Source: Avibacterium avium
GTDB lineage: Bacteria; Pseudomonadota; Gammaproteobacteria; Enterobacterales; Pasteurellaceae
Length of the DNA stretch: 64,000 nt
Assembly: GCF_900454535.1 (NCBI RefSeq)
Contig: NZ_UGSP01000001.1
Coordinates: 1,547,501 to 1,611,500 of the forward strand
Direction: 5' to 3'
A model generated the notes under the pieces. It saw only the letters and a program-made list of their open reading frames with translations, was not told the DNA's origin and did not search any database. The position numbers were made by a program, and so were the translations under genes. Of this stretch, positions 18,530 to 27,808 are shown one piece after another. The stretch's first letter is position 1, and each line of letters opens with the position of its first letter.

Positions 18530-19744
18530 ATGTTAAGCATTGAACAAGCTTTGAATGAAATGTTGGCACAGCTTCCTGCGCCGCAACAAACGGAAACTTT
18601 GCCGCTTTCGCAAGCCAGCCAGCGCATTTGTGCGGCGGATATTATCTCTCCGATTAATGTGCCATCTTTTGATAATTCTGCGATGGACGGCTACGCGGTG
18701 CGTCTTGCAGATCTTGCCCAATCACGCACACTCAGCGTGGCTGGCAAAGCTTTTGCAGGCAATCCTTTTAATGGCGAATGGTTGCCACAAAGTGCGGTGC
18801 GAATTATGACTGGTGCGATGATCCCAGCTGGCGCAGACGCAGTGGTGATGCAAGAAAATGTGCAACTTAACGAAGACGGCACAGTTACTTTCAACGAAAT
18901 GCCAAAATTAGGGCAAAATATTCGCCGAGCCGGTGAAGATGTAAAGCAAGGGGACGTGGTGCTAAAAATGGGTGAAAAACTCACCGCACTTTCCTTGCCA
19001 TTGCTTGCTTCCTTAGGTATTGCGGAAGTGCCTGTATTTCCGCGTTTGAAAGTGGCGATTTTATCCACTGGCGATGAATTAGTTCCTGTTGGCGAGCCAT
19101 TGAGCAGCGGTAAAATTTACGATACCAATCGCTTTACCGTGAAATTATTACTGGAAAAATTGCCCTGCGAAATTTTAGACTTCGGCATTCTGCCTGATGA
19201 TGAAGCGCTATTTGAAAAAGCCTTTTTGCAAGCGCAAGAACAGGCGGATTTAGTGATCACCAGCGGTGGCGTGTCAGTGGGTGAAGCGGATTTCACCAAG
19301 ACGATTTTAGAAAAACTGGGGGCGGTTAATTTCTGGAAAATTGCGATGAAACCGGGGAAACCTTTCGCGTTTGGTAAATTAGAAAAGGCGTGGTTCTGCG
19401 GCTTGCCGGGCAACCCTGTGTCCGCCTTGGTTACCTTTTATCAATTAGTGCAGCCTGCCATTGCCAAGCTCAGTGGTTACAGCCAATGGCAAGCGCCACA
19501 ACAGCTTAAGGCAATCGCAAGTGAAAATCTGAAAAAAGGCGTGGGTCGCAAAGATTTCCAACGCGGTTTTTATTGGGTCAATGCGCAAGGACAACTTGAA
19601 GTGAAAGCCGTGGGTTTCCAAGGTTCTCATCTCTTTAGTGCTTTCATTGAAAGCAACTGCTTTATTGTATTAGAAGCAGAACGTGGCAACGTGCAAGCGG
19701 GTGAAATGGTGACCATTGAACCTTTCAATGAATTATTGGGTTAA
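18530..19744 (+). CDS. moeA: Molybdopterin molybdenumtransferase
   Basis: MoeA inserts molybdate into adenylylated molybdopterin, the last common step of molybdenum-cofactor synthesis. The start at 18530 (MLSIEQALNEMLAQLP) has an AAAGGA site 9 bases upstream and fits the family; the in-frame codon at 18500 does not. The product is 404 residues (E. coli 411). Motifs: SAMDGYA, IMTGAMIPAGADAVVMQE, STGDELV and TSGGVSVGEADF. It is followed 18 bases later by moeB. It supplies cofactor for molybdoenzymes such as the TorZ encoded near 55 kb. Confidence 0.96.
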   Translation: MLSIEQALNEMLAQLPAPQQTETLPLSQASQRICAADIISPINVPSFDNSAMDGYAVRLADLAQSRTLSVAGKAFAGNPFNGEWLPQSAVRIMTGAMIPAGADAVVMQENVQLNEDGTVTFNEMPKLGQNIRRAGEDVKQGDVVLKMGEKLTALSLPLLASLGIAEVPVFPRLKVAILSTGDELVPVGEPLSSGKIYDTNRFTVKLLLEKLPCEILDFGILPDDEALFEKAFLQAQEQADLVITSGGVSVGEADFTKTILEKLGAVNFWKIAMKPGKPFAFGKLEKAWFCGLPGNPVSALVTFYQLVQPAIAKLSGYSQWQAPQQLKAIASENLKKGVGRKDFQRGFYWVNAQGQLEVKAVGFQGSHLFSAFIESNCFIVLEAERGNVQAGEMVTIEPFNELLG

Positions 19745-19762
19745 TAAATTATTAGGCTGATT

Positions 19763-20485
19763 ATGATCGAACTCACTGCTGAAGAAGAACTGCGTTACAA
19801 TCGCCAAATTGTGCTGAAAGCCATTGATTTTGACGGACAAGAAACGCTGAAAGACAGCACAATGCTGATAATGGGCTTGGGCGGTTTAGGCTGTGCGGCG
19901 AGCCAATATTTAGCCGTGGCAGGCGTTGGCAAATTGATTTTAGTGGATTTTGATACCGTTTCTTTGTCTAACTTACAGCGCCAAGTGTTGCACGATGATA
20001 GCCGTCTGGCAATGCCCAAAGTGGAATCCGCCCTGCTCAGTTTACAGCGTTTAAATCCGCACGTTGAGCTGGAAACCATCAATCAACAATTAGATGATGA
20101 TGCCCTACTCGCATTATTGCAAGGCGTTGATGTGGTGCTAGATTGTACCGATAATGTGGAAACACGCAATCAGCTAGATCGTTGTTGTGAGCAAAACAAA
20201 ACGCCACTGGTTTCTGGTGCGGCAATCCGTATGGAAGGACAAATTTCCGTGTTCACTTATGAAGAAAACACGCCCACTTACCGCCAACTTAGCCAGCTTT
20301 TCGGCAATGCGCCATTAAGCTGTGTGGAAACAGGCGTGCTTGCGCCAATGGTGGGTATTGTCGGCTCAATGCAAGCCCTTGAGGCGATCAAAGTGCGGTT
20401 GAAAATCGGTGAGAATTTATGTGGACGATTATTGCTCATTGATGGCTTCACAATGAAGATTCGGGAAATTAAAATCCCCGTTTAG
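19763..20485 (+). CDS. moeB: Molybdopterin-synthase adenylyltransferase
   Basis: MoeB adenylates the C-terminus of MoaD so that it can receive sulfur. It has an E1-like fold with the GLGGLGC nucleotide loop (residues 38-44), DFDTVSLSNLQRQ, and Cys187 in LSCVETGV. Two features differ from E. coli MoeB: residues 172 and 175 are Thr and Gln rather than the first zinc cysteine pair, and the protein ends at residue 240, before the C-terminal CxxC. The structural zinc site therefore seems absent. Co-directional with moeA. Confidence 0.93.
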   Translation: MIELTAEEELRYNRQIVLKAIDFDGQETLKDSTMLIMGLGGLGCAASQYLAVAGVGKLILVDFDTVSLSNLQRQVLHDDSRLAMPKVESALLSLQRLNPHVELETINQQLDDDALLALLQGVDVVLDCTDNVETRNQLDRCCEQNKTPLVSGAAIRMEGQISVFTYEENTPTYRQLSQLFGNAPLSCVETGVLAPMVGIVGSMQALEAIKVRLKIGENLCGRLLLIDGFTMKIREIKIPV

Positions 20486-20502
20486 CCTAAATTAGCGAAA
20501 CA

Positions 20503-20530
20503 AAGCGGCATTGATTGCCGCTTATTTTTT
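20503..20530 (+). terminator. moeAB terminator
   Basis: AAGCGGCA (20503-20510) and TGCCGCTT (20516-20523) form an 8-bp stem with a 5-base loop, followed by a long T-rich tract. Confidence 0.88.
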
Positions 20531-20585
20531 CTTTTTTCTGTTATTTTTTCTCTATCGCTTCGTTTGTTCGAGCTTAGACGATTTC

Positions 20586-22139
20586 TTAAGATGAACGAGC
20601 TAAAATTAACACGCGCGTGAAAAGCTGTTTAAACAAACGCGGAATGGACGCAACCCCACGCTGTTTTATCTCATTGGATAACGCCACCGCAAGATCGGGC
20701 TTTGATGTGCGTTGTATAGCACGTTGAATGATGCGATGAGCTAAATATTTCTGTGAATGATCTTGCCAGCGCGCCAATCGAATAAAGGTTTGTTCAAAAC
20801 CAGCATAATAGAAAAAATGCTCAATGTCTTTTTTCGGCAAATAAGTAAGCCGCATTGCTGGCGGTTCCTTATCATTGAGCAGACTTTTCGCCGTTGCAGA
20901 ATATTTTTTGCCTGCTTCATCGCCATCAGTCAGCACATACCACTCAATCCCCATCGCTTTGGCATAATGAATCAAAGGGCGCAAGCCACACTGGGCAAAT
21001 TCCACGATCCTGATGCCTTCCATCGCAAGATCAATACCAAGCAATTCTGCCAATTCAGTTAAAATCCAAACTTCCGTTTCGCCCTCCACCAACAGCCACA
21101 TTCGAGAAAATAATGCAAGGCTACGATTATGCCGAATATGAAAACTCAAACGGCGTAATTCTTCTTTATTTAATTGATGTGCAAGCTGAAAGGCTTGGGT
21201 ACGCTCTGCATTTCTCACTAAACGGCAAATGGACTGCAAAGGGATTTGTGAAAGCAATTCGACGGAATTCGTGGTGGTGATACGTTGGATCGGCAAATAA
21301 CTGACCAACTCCCAAATAATCGCCACCATTCTTGGGTGCAGGCGGGCATCGGGATCTTCAAATAAAATAATCGGCCGCAAGCTGTGAAAATCGCGTAATT
21401 CATCGGCAGAAACAAATAATTGGGTTAATTGTTGCAATAAAATATGGCGTAATGAATGATGCTGCTTTTCACGCAATTTTAGGCAAAGGGATTTCACATC
21501 GTTCCAAAGTGCGGTGGTATCTTGCATTAATTCTGCTGCCATCGCACGATTGAGAAAATAATGTTGCAGCAAGTGCAGTGTGGATTGAATTTCACGATTG
21601 ACTTTCGGATCATCTAACAAGGGTAACGCTGAAAAATGTTGGTGCTTGGCTGATGAATTCAACCTTGCATCACGAAAACGGTAAACAGGGTGCTGCGCAA
21701 TTAACGCCATTGCCATTTGTTCAGGATTTTCCAGCTTAAGTACATTCCCTTCGCCATCTAAAAAATGATAGGTGGTGAGAATCTCTGCCCCTTGCATTTC
21801 CCCTGTAATCTGAAAATTAATTTTGGCGTAGGGTTCATCATCAAAAATAGCCAATTGGTTATAAGGAAAATGCGTTAAGGATTTAGCTTCACGATGAACA
21901 CTAAAGGTAAAGAAAAGGGTGATTTCTTTCGCCGTAAAGGCATTATTTTCGTCCTGATAAAAATCCGTTGCTTGGAATTGATAAAGGCGTTTCTCATCAT
22001 TAAAAATTAAGCTCAACGCCGCCAATAAACTGGATTTCCCCCACGCATTTTCACCAATCAACACCATATTCGGTTGCAAGGTAAATGAGAGACGGTTTAT
22101 GCCACGAAATCCTACAATATCTAATTGACGCAAATACAT
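20586..22139 (-). CDS. ybjD: OLD-family ATP-dependent endonuclease, YbjD-like
   Basis: An SMC-like N-terminal ATPase domain (GENAWGKSS Walker A, residues 29-37) is joined to a C-terminal TOPRIM domain (LLVEGETEVWIL and YVLTDGDEAG), the layout of OLD-family nucleases. The N-terminus MYLRQLDIVGFRGINRLSF closely resembles E. coli YbjD. The start at 22139 is chosen because AAGGAG lies 6 bases upstream; an upstream in-frame start at 22199 lacks this. 517 residues. The biological role of YbjD is poorly defined; phage OLD proteins act in phage exclusion. Divergent from lysO, as in E. coli. Confidence 0.9.
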   Translation of the reverse strand: MYLRQLDIVGFRGINRLSFTLQPNMVLIGENAWGKSSLLAALSLIFNDEKRLYQFQATDFYQDENNAFTAKEITLFFTFSVHREAKSLTHFPYNQLAIFDDEPYAKINFQITGEMQGAEILTTYHFLDGEGNVLKLENPEQMAMALIAQHPVYRFRDARLNSSAKHQHFSALPLLDDPKVNREIQSTLHLLQHYFLNRAMAAELMQDTTALWNDVKSLCLKLREKQHHSLRHILLQQLTQLFVSADELRDFHSLRPIILFEDPDARLHPRMVAIIWELVSYLPIQRITTTNSVELLSQIPLQSICRLVRNAERTQAFQLAHQLNKEELRRLSFHIRHNRSLALFSRMWLLVEGETEVWILTELAELLGIDLAMEGIRIVEFAQCGLRPLIHYAKAMGIEWYVLTDGDEAGKKYSATAKSLLNDKEPPAMRLTYLPKKDIEHFFYYAGFEQTFIRLARWQDHSQKYLAHRIIQRAIQRTSKPDLAVALSNEIKQRGVASIPRLFKQLFTRVLILARSS

Positions 22140-22228
22140 CACCGCTCCTTCTATCCTTGGTTTACTTGGTATTTTCAGTTCACTTGCGTAAAATAGCACA
22201 ATAATTTCATCATTTTAAGGAAAAAACT

Positions 22229-23140
22229 GTGTTTGAAGGGTTACTTATCGTCCTTGGCCCAATGTGTTTGGGGTATTTTTTTAAGACAAAAAACACCGCA
22301 CTTTTGCAGCGTATAAATCAAATTGTAATGCTGTTGCTCTATGTGATTTTATTCATTATGGGCGTATCTTTAGGGCATTTGGACGATCTTGCCAACACCT
22401 TACCGTTAATTGGTATTTCTGCTTTCACTTTTGCTTTAATCATTCAAGGCTGCAATATTCTCGGCTTAATACTGTATGACAAACTACGCCCACAGCCACT
22501 TAAACATTTAGGCAAAGATTTACCTTCGCGCGGGAGATTATTATTAGACAGCGCCAAGCTTTGCTCAATGGTGTTGATCGGTTTTGTGGTGGGAATTTTG
22601 ACCAAAGAATGGCTTGCTTTCCCTTTTAGTACAAGCACTTATGCCTTAGTACTGTTGATCTTTTTTGTCGGCATTCAGCTGCGTAATAACGGCATTGCGT
22701 TGCGTGAAGTCATCTTCAATAAGCGTGGGCTTTATACAGGCCTGGTTTTTATTCTCACTTCATTGTTAGGTGGGATTATTTCCGCTTATGTACTGGATTT
22801 ACCCGTTACACAAGGCCTAGCCATTGCTTCGGGCTTTGGTTGGTATTCCCTTTCCAGCGTGGTAATTAATGATGCTTGGGGGCCTGTTTTTGGTAGCATT
22901 GCATTTTTTAATGATCTTTCGCGGGAAATTGTCAGCTTGTTCATTATTCCCTTTTTTATGTTTAATTATCGCTCTACCGCCGTTGGAATGGCAGGTGCCA
23001 CTGCATTAGATTGCACCTTACCGATTATTCAACGTTCTGGTGGCATTGAAGTTGTGCCACTGGCCATTAGTTTTGGCTTTGTAACCAATATCGTACCGCC
23101 TATTTTACTGGTATTTTTCTCGAGCATTCCCCTTGCTTAA
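22229..23140 (+). CDS. lysO: Lysine exporter LysO (YbjE)
   Basis: A 303-residue inner-membrane protein of about eight segments. The N-terminus FEGLLIVLGPMCLGYF and the conserved LLFVGIQLRNNG-like and FGWYSLSSVV segments match the LysO family, which exports L-lysine and lysine analogues in E. coli. It starts with GTG after an AAGGA site. Divergent from ybjD with 89 bases between the start codons, the same pairing as in E. coli. No lysine riboswitch is seen in the short upstream region. Confidence 0.9.
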   Translation: MFEGLLIVLGPMCLGYFFKTKNTALLQRINQIVMLLLYVILFIMGVSLGHLDDLANTLPLIGISAFTFALIIQGCNILGLILYDKLRPQPLKHLGKDLPSRGRLLLDSAKLCSMVLIGFVVGILTKEWLAFPFSTSTYALVLLIFFVGIQLRNNGIALREVIFNKRGLYTGLVFILTSLLGGIISAYVLDLPVTQGLAIASGFGWYSLSSVVINDAWGPVFGSIAFFNDLSREIVSLFIIPFFMFNYRSTAVGMAGATALDCTLPIIQRSGGIEVVPLAISFGFVTNIVPPILLVFFSSIPLA

Positions 23141-23149
23141 AAGTTCACT

Positions 23150-23179
23150 TTCAGCCTGTATATTGTGATACAGGCTGAA
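23150..23179. terminator. Strong hairpin after lysO
   Basis: TTCAGCCTGTAT (23150-23161) pairs perfectly with ATACAGGCTGAA (23168-23179), a 12-bp stem with a 6-base loop. It is followed by A rather than T on the plus strand, so it is a stem-loop near the transcript end rather than a canonical intrinsic terminator. Confidence 0.5.
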
Positions 23180-23302
23180 AAAATTCACCAAATTTCCACC
23201 GCACTTTATTTTTTACCATTTGGCAATAAGAACGATTCTCTCAAACAGAATAATTATTATTAAAATTCTCTTTAAAAATTAATAACTTACAAATATTTTT
23301 AG

Positions 23303-23330
23303 TTGCAAAAAAGAAAAAACTGGTTAAACT
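23303..23330 (+). promoter_or_regulatory. Probable promoter of the ferritin operon
   Basis: TTGCAA (23303-23308) and TAAACT (23325-23330) are separated by 16 bases, about 40 bases upstream of the first ferritin start. No convincing Fur box was found by eye. Confidence 0.45.
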
Positions 23331-23372
23331 ATGCCCACTATATTTTATTGACCATTAAGGAAAGGAGTGGCT

Positions 23373-23861
23373 ATGTTACAAGACGCGATTATTAAAAAAC
23401 TAAACGAACAAATTAATTTGGAATTTTATTCTTCCAATGTGTATCTACAAATGAGTGCTTGGTGCTCAGCAAACGGCTATGAAGGTGCCGCAGCCTTTTT
23501 GCTTCGCCACGCCGATGAAGAAATGATGCATATGCAAAAATTATTCACCTATGTGAATGAAACCACAGGTATGCCATTATTAGGCAAAATTGAAGCGCCA
23601 AAAAATGATTACAAATCCTTGAAAGAAGTGTTTGAAATCACCCTTGAACACGAAAAATTCGTTACCGCAAAAATCAATGAATTGGTAGAAGTTACCTTTG
23701 AACACAAAGACTACTCTACCTTCAATTTCTTGCAATGGTATGTGGCAGAACAACACGAAGAAGAAAAATTGTTCAGCAGCATTATTGATAAATTCAACTT
23801 AGTGGGCGAGGACGGACGTTCCCTTTACTACATTGACCGCGATTTAGCCACATTAGAATAA
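23373..23861 (+). CDS. ftnA: Non-heme ferritin, first copy
   Basis: Bacterial ferritins oxidise Fe(II) and store iron inside a 24-subunit shell. The start at 23373 has AAGGAAAGGAG just upstream; the GTG at 23367 lies inside that site. The 162-residue product keeps the ferroxidase residues of E. coli FtnA by position: Glu17, Tyr24, Glu50, His53, Glu94, Gln127 and Glu130. A second, closely similar ferritin gene follows after 20 bases, as in H. influenzae. Confidence 0.95.
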   Translation: MLQDAIIKKLNEQINLEFYSSNVYLQMSAWCSANGYEGAAAFLLRHADEEMMHMQKLFTYVNETTGMPLLGKIEAPKNDYKSLKEVFEITLEHEKFVTAKINELVEVTFEHKDYSTFNFLQWYVAEQHEEEKLFSSIIDKFNLVGEDGRSLYYIDRDLATLE

Positions 23862-23881
23862 TCAGAATAAAGGAGAGAAAA

Positions 23882-24382
23882 ATGTTATCAAACAACGTAA
23901 TTAAATTATTAAACGATCAAATGAATTTGGAATTTTATTCCTCAAACTTATATTTACAAATGAGCGCTTGGTGCGAACAGCAAGGTTTTGAAGGAGCGGC
24001 ACAATTTTTATCTGCCCACGCTGCAGAAGAAATGCAACATATGCGTAAATTGTTTACCTATTTAACTGAAACAGGCGCCTTGCCAATCATTAGCGAAATT
24101 GAAGCGCCGCCGCACGAATTTAGCTCATTAAAACAAGTGATTGAAACCACTTACCAACACGAAAAGCTGATCACCAGCAAAATCAATGAATTAGTCGGCA
24201 AAACCTTTGAAGAAAAAGACTTCTCTGCCTTCAATTTCTTACAATGGTATGTAGCAGAACAGCACGAAGAAGAAAAATTATTCAGCGGCATTTTAGATAA
24301 ACTGAATCTTCTTGGCGATGACGGCAAAGGATTATTCTTAGTGGATAAAGACCTTGCAAAACTTGCTGTGAATCACGGTTAG
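23882..24382 (+). CDS. ftnB: Non-heme ferritin, second copy
   Basis: A 166-residue paralogue of the preceding ferritin, sharing [27 protein letters not shown] and [16 protein letters not shown]. Ferroxidase ligands appear complete (Glu17, Glu50 and His53 equivalents, then Glu94, Gln127, Glu130). Such pairs may form mixed shells. An AAGGAG-type site precedes the ATG. Probably co-transcribed with the first copy and ended by the hairpin at 24418. Confidence 0.95.
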   Translation: MLSNNVIKLLNDQMNLEFYSSNLYLQMSAWCEQQGFEGAAQFLSAHAAEEMQHMRKLFTYLTETGALPIISEIEAPPHEFSSLKQVIETTYQHEKLITSKINELVGKTFEEKDFSAFNFLQWYVAEQHEEEKLFSGILDKLNLLGDDGKGLFLVDKDLAKLAVNHG

Positions 24383-24417
24383 TTGTTTAGCCTATCTTCA
24401 TTCTAATTTTATTTAGA

Positions 24418-24471
24418 AAGCGCTCATCTTAACGTGTTTATTAAATACAAAAAAATGATGAGTGCTTTTTT
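24418..24471 (+). terminator. Terminator of the ferritin operon
   Basis: AAGCGCTCATC (24418-24428) pairs with GATGAGTGCTT (24457-24467) with one G-T pair and a 28-base loop, followed by a T-run. Confidence 0.75.
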
Positions 24472-24493
24472 ATTTATATCGAGAGTAAGACAT

Positions 24494-24545
24494 AAAAAAT
24501 CTGCCTTTTAATCAGTAAGATATACTCTAACTGTTAAAGGCAGAT
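24494..24545 (-). terminator. Terminator of aroG
   Basis: Read on the minus strand, ATCTGCCTTTAA and TTAAAAGGCAGAT form a stem of about 12 bp (24534-24545 with 24499-24511), followed by TTTTTTA. Confidence 0.8.
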
Positions 24546-24572
24546 ATTATCCTTTCCTAAAACCCAATAAAA

Positions 24573-25658
24573 TTATTGCGTTACATTACGGCGTGCTAGT
24601 ACGGCATCGGATAGAGCTTGTAGTACGGCTTCAGAATCTTCCCAGCCGATGCAGGCATCAGTGATACTTTGTCCGTAAACTAATTCCTTGCCTTCTACTA
24701 GATCTTGTCTGCCTTCCACTAAATGACTTTCGATCATTACGCCGAAGATTTGGTTTGAGCCTTGTGCAATTTGCTGACAAACATCTGCACAAACTTCTAA
24801 TTGTTTTTTGAATTGCTTATTGCTGTTTGCGTGGCTGAAATCCACCATAACGTGCGGAATTCGACCGCTCTTTTCGATGCTTTCGCAAACTTCATTAACA
24901 TCTTTTTCGCTGTAATTTGGCCCGTTGTCGCCGCCGCGCAAAATAATGTGGCAATCTGCATTTCCTTTAGTGGAAACGATCGCAGAATGGCCAAATTTAG
25001 TTACAGAAAGGAAATAATGCGGTGCTTCTGCTGCGCCAATGGCATCTAAGGCAATGCGCACACCACCATTGGTAGCATTTTTAAAGCCTACGGCACAAGA
25101 TAAACCTGAAGCTAATTCGCGGTGAACTTGCGATTCTGTGGTTCTTGCCCCAATTGCTCCCCAGCTCATAAAATCTGCCACATATTGTGGTGTGATCATA
25201 TCCAAAAATTCGCCTGCGGTTGGCACTTCTAAATTATTAATATCTAACAATAATTTGCGTGCGATGCGTAAACCATCATTGAGCGCATAGCTATTGTTTA
25301 GGTAAGGATCATTGATTAACCCTTTCCAACCTACCGTTGTACGCGGTTTTTCAAAATAAACACGCATAATAATTTCTAGGCTGTCTTGATATTTCTCACG
25401 CATTGCTTTGATGCGTTGTGCATATTCCAAAGCCGATTTTGGATCGTGAATGGAGCAAGGCCCAATCACGACAAGTAAACGATCATCTTTGCGATGAATG
25501 ATATTGTGCGCTTGTTGGCGAGCTTTTTTTACGGTGTTGATCGCCACTTCGCTTGCTGGATATTTTTCAATTAACGCAATGGGTGGTAGCACCTGCTCTA
25601 CTTTGCCAATTCGGGTGTCATCGTTAGCAATATAAATGTCATTTTTGCTTTTTGTCAT
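24573..25658 (-). CDS. aroG: 3-deoxy-7-phosphoheptulonate synthase, class I
   Basis: DAHP synthase condenses phosphoenolpyruvate and erythrose 4-phosphate, the first step of the shikimate pathway. The 361-residue protein has VVIGPCSIHDPKSALEYA, RVYFEKPRTTVGWKGL, the GARTTESQVHRELASGL segment and the metal-site region VMVDFSHANSNK. It belongs to the AroF/G/H class I group; which amino acid inhibits it is not certain by eye. A TrpR-like operator lies 95 bases upstream, which implies control by tryptophan. Confidence 0.95.
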   Translation of the reverse strand: MTKSKNDIYIANDDTRIGKVEQVLPPIALIEKYPASEVAINTVKKARQQAHNIIHRKDDRLLVVIGPCSIHDPKSALEYAQRIKAMREKYQDSLEIIMRVYFEKPRTTVGWKGLINDPYLNNSYALNDGLRIARKLLLDINNLEVPTAGEFLDMITPQYVADFMSWGAIGARTTESQVHRELASGLSCAVGFKNATNGGVRIALDAIGAAEAPHYFLSVTKFGHSAIVSTKGNADCHIILRGGDNGPNYSEKDVNEVCESIEKSGRIPHVMVDFSHANSNKQFKKQLEVCADVCQQIAQGSNQIFGVMIESHLVEGRQDLVEGKELVYGQSITDACIGWEDSEAVLQALSDAVLARRNVTQ

Positions 25659-25752
25659 ACATCACTCTCTTACATCTTAGTTTGTATTTTATAGTTACTT
25701 GCTTATCCGCATTGCGAATACTTCATTGTGTGTCAATGTAACACGCATTTTT

Positions 25753-25770
25753 GTACTAGTAAACTAGTTT
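25753..25770 (-). promoter_or_regulatory. TrpR-type operator upstream of aroG
   Basis: GTACTAGTAAACTAGTTT carries two ACTAGT half-sites and closely matches the E. coli trp operator core (GAACTAGTTAACTAGTAC). It lies between the aroG start and the end of lolE, oriented for aroG. Exact -35 and -10 elements were not resolved. Confidence 0.75.
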
Positions 25771-25791
25771 AAAAATATTATTGATAAATTT

Positions 25792-27045
25792 TTAATGACT
25801 GCTTAAAACTTGCGCAGGTTGTAATTTCGCGGCGCGACTTGCTGGGTATAAACTGGCGATCAAACTTAGTACTAAGGCCACCACAAAAACCACCGCAATA
25901 TCTTGCCAATGAAGTTCACTTGGCAAAAAATCCACGAAATACACACCATCTGAAAGCAGTTTTCTGCCAATTAAAAATTCAATGCCTTTAATTAATTGGG
26001 TGAGATTTAATGCCGTTACGCAGCCTAACAGCAGCCCGATGACACAGCCTTTCATTCCAGCTTGTAAGCCATACCAAATAAAAATTCGCTTAATAAAGCC
26101 ATCATTTGCGCCAAGGGTACGCATAATGGCTATATCGCCTTGCTTGTCTTTCACCGCCATAATCAAAGTTGAAATAATATTAAAGCACGCCACGCCAATC
26201 ACTAGCACCATTGCTAAATACATCACGGTGCGAATAAGCTGAATGTCGCGGTACATATAGCCAAATTTACTAATCCAATTTTGCGCGGACAAAAATTGTG
26301 GATATTGTTGCAAGGTTGGATAATCCAGCTGTTGCACAGCGAAAGGCTGTTGCACTTTTAGCTCCACGCCGCTCGCTTCATCGGCTGAATAATCCAAAAA
26401 CTGCTGCGCAGTTGCAAGGGGAATTAAGGCATAACTGTGATCGAGCTGGCCGTCAAGGCGCAGAATCCCTGTAATTTGCATACGCTCACGCATTGGCTGG
26501 GTAAAATTATTGGTGCCGTCTGATTGGGAAATCAACAGCGTTACCCAATCCCCTTCTTGCACCGCTAATTCACGCGCAATGCCAGAGCCTAGGACTAACC
26601 CGCCTTCACGAGAGAAATTTTGCCAGCCATCGCCTAATACAAATTGTCCTAAGGCACTCACTCGATCTTGCTTGTCTGCTTCAATGCCTTTCACTTGCAC
26701 CACTTTTAACTTCGTGCCATTTTCTACCAACGCGGTAAAGCTGACAAAAGGGGAACTCGCCACCACGCTAGGATCTTGTTTTAAAAGTGCGGTTAAATTT
26801 TGCCAATTTTTTATTGGCGTACTCTCGCCTTGTTCAGAATAAGCAGAAATTTCAACGTGTGGCACAACCGCTAAAATGCGTTTATTTAGCTCACGTTCAA
26901 AGCCGTTCATCGCACTTAGCCCCACGATCAACACCATCACACCAAGGGCGATGCCAAGGGTCGAAAACATTGAAATCAGTGAAACCAAACGATTTTTCTG
27001 CTTACCACGCTGATAACGCCAGCTAATAAAAAAGGGTGCGTTCAT
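25792..27045 (-). CDS. lolE: Lipoprotein-releasing ABC transporter permease LolE
   Basis: With LolC and LolD it extracts outer-membrane lipoproteins from the inner membrane and hands them to LolA. The 417-residue protein has an N-terminal membrane segment (LVSLISMFSTLGIALGVMVLIV), a large periplasmic domain, and three C-terminal segments in an FtsX-type domain (MYLAMVLVIGVACFNIISTLI, then IAIMRTLGA). It directly abuts lolD: the stop codon and the start codon touch. Assigned LolE by its position after lolD. Confidence 0.92.
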   Translation of the reverse strand: MNAPFFISWRYQRGKQKNRLVSLISMFSTLGIALGVMVLIVGLSAMNGFERELNKRILAVVPHVEISAYSEQGESTPIKNWQNLTALLKQDPSVVASSPFVSFTALVENGTKLKVVQVKGIEADKQDRVSALGQFVLGDGWQNFSREGGLVLGSGIARELAVQEGDWVTLLISQSDGTNNFTQPMRERMQITGILRLDGQLDHSYALIPLATAQQFLDYSADEASGVELKVQQPFAVQQLDYPTLQQYPQFLSAQNWISKFGYMYRDIQLIRTVMYLAMVLVIGVACFNIISTLIMAVKDKQGDIAIMRTLGANDGFIKRIFIWYGLQAGMKGCVIGLLLGCVTALNLTQLIKGIEFLIGRKLLSDGVYFVDFLPSELHWQDIAVVFVVALVLSLIASLYPASRAAKLQPAQVLSSH

Positions 27046-27735
27046 CTAGCTTTCTCCACGCAAGACACCATCTTGCATCACCATTCGGCGAGAAAGTTTC
27101 TCCGCCAACTGCAAATCGTGCGTAACCAATAAAAAGGCAATTTTTTGCTCTTGGTTTAATTTCAAAATAAGCTCAAAAATGCTTTCTGTGGTTTTGCGAT
27201 CTAAATTCCCTGTGGGTTCATCAGCTAGCACTAAAGCAGGATTATTCACTAAAGCACGGGCAATGGCGACACGCTGACGCTCACCGCCAGACAACGCAGA
27301 AGGGCGATGATTAATGCGATGCGATAAGCCCACCGCCTGCAACATTTTTTCGGCACGGTCTTGCGCCTCGCTACGATTTTGCTTACCAATCAACATCGGC
27401 ATCATCACGTTTTCTAGTGCGCTAAAATCTGCCATTAAATGATGAAATTGATAGACAAACCCCATATATTGATTGCGCAATTTCGCCAATTCATCAGCGC
27501 TTGCCTTTTGCAAAGATTGCCCTTTAATGAACACTTCACCGCTGGTTGGCTGATCTAAGCCGCCTAGGGTATGCAATAAGGTACTTTTGCCCGAACCTGA
27601 ACTGCCCACAATCGCCACCAATTCTCCTTCTTCCATTGAGAAAGTAACGTCTTTTAGCACTTGCGTTTGGTTTTCCCCTTCTTGGTAAACTTTGGTTAAA
27701 TTTTGGCAGCTGAGTAAAATTTGCTTCTCTGTCAT
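27046..27735 (-). CDS. lolD: Lipoprotein-releasing system ATPase LolD
   Basis: ABC ATPase that powers LolCE. The start at 27735 ([18 protein letters not shown]) gives a family-typical 229 residues with a GAGAAAAGA site upstream; the longer frame from 27792 has an atypical N-terminus. Motifs: Walker [10 protein letters not shown], signature [15 protein letters not shown], Walker [11 protein letters not shown] and the switch His in [10 protein letters not shown]. Confidence 0.95.
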   Translation of the reverse strand: MTEKQILLSCQNLTKVYQEGENQTQVLKDVTFSMEEGELVAIVGSSGSGKSTLLHTLGGLDQPTSGEVFIKGQSLQKASADELAKLRNQYMGFVYQFHHLMADFSALENVMMPMLIGKQNRSEAQDRAEKMLQAVGLSHRINHRPSALSGGERQRVAIARALVNNPALVLADEPTGNLDRKTTESIFELILKLNQEQKIAFLLVTHDLQLAEKLSRRMVMQDGVLRGES

Positions 27736-27808
27736 TCTTTTCTCGTTGTTTTTCTGTTTCGTTTTGTAGTAAAAAATTTCGTAAAAAAGCACCGCACTTT
27801 GTTACGCA

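Noticed and set aside
22140-22228. Lysine riboswitch before lysO
   Set aside because: The gap is only 89 bases, too short, and shows no fitting structure.
23281-23340. Fur box before the ferritin genes
   Set aside because: AT-rich, but no 19-bp match to the consensus could be made out by eye.
25700-25750. Possible TyrR box upstream of aroG (GTGT-N7-ACAC dyad)
   Set aside because: It lacks the TGTAAA-N6-TTTACA pattern; the TrpR operator nearby is far stronger.
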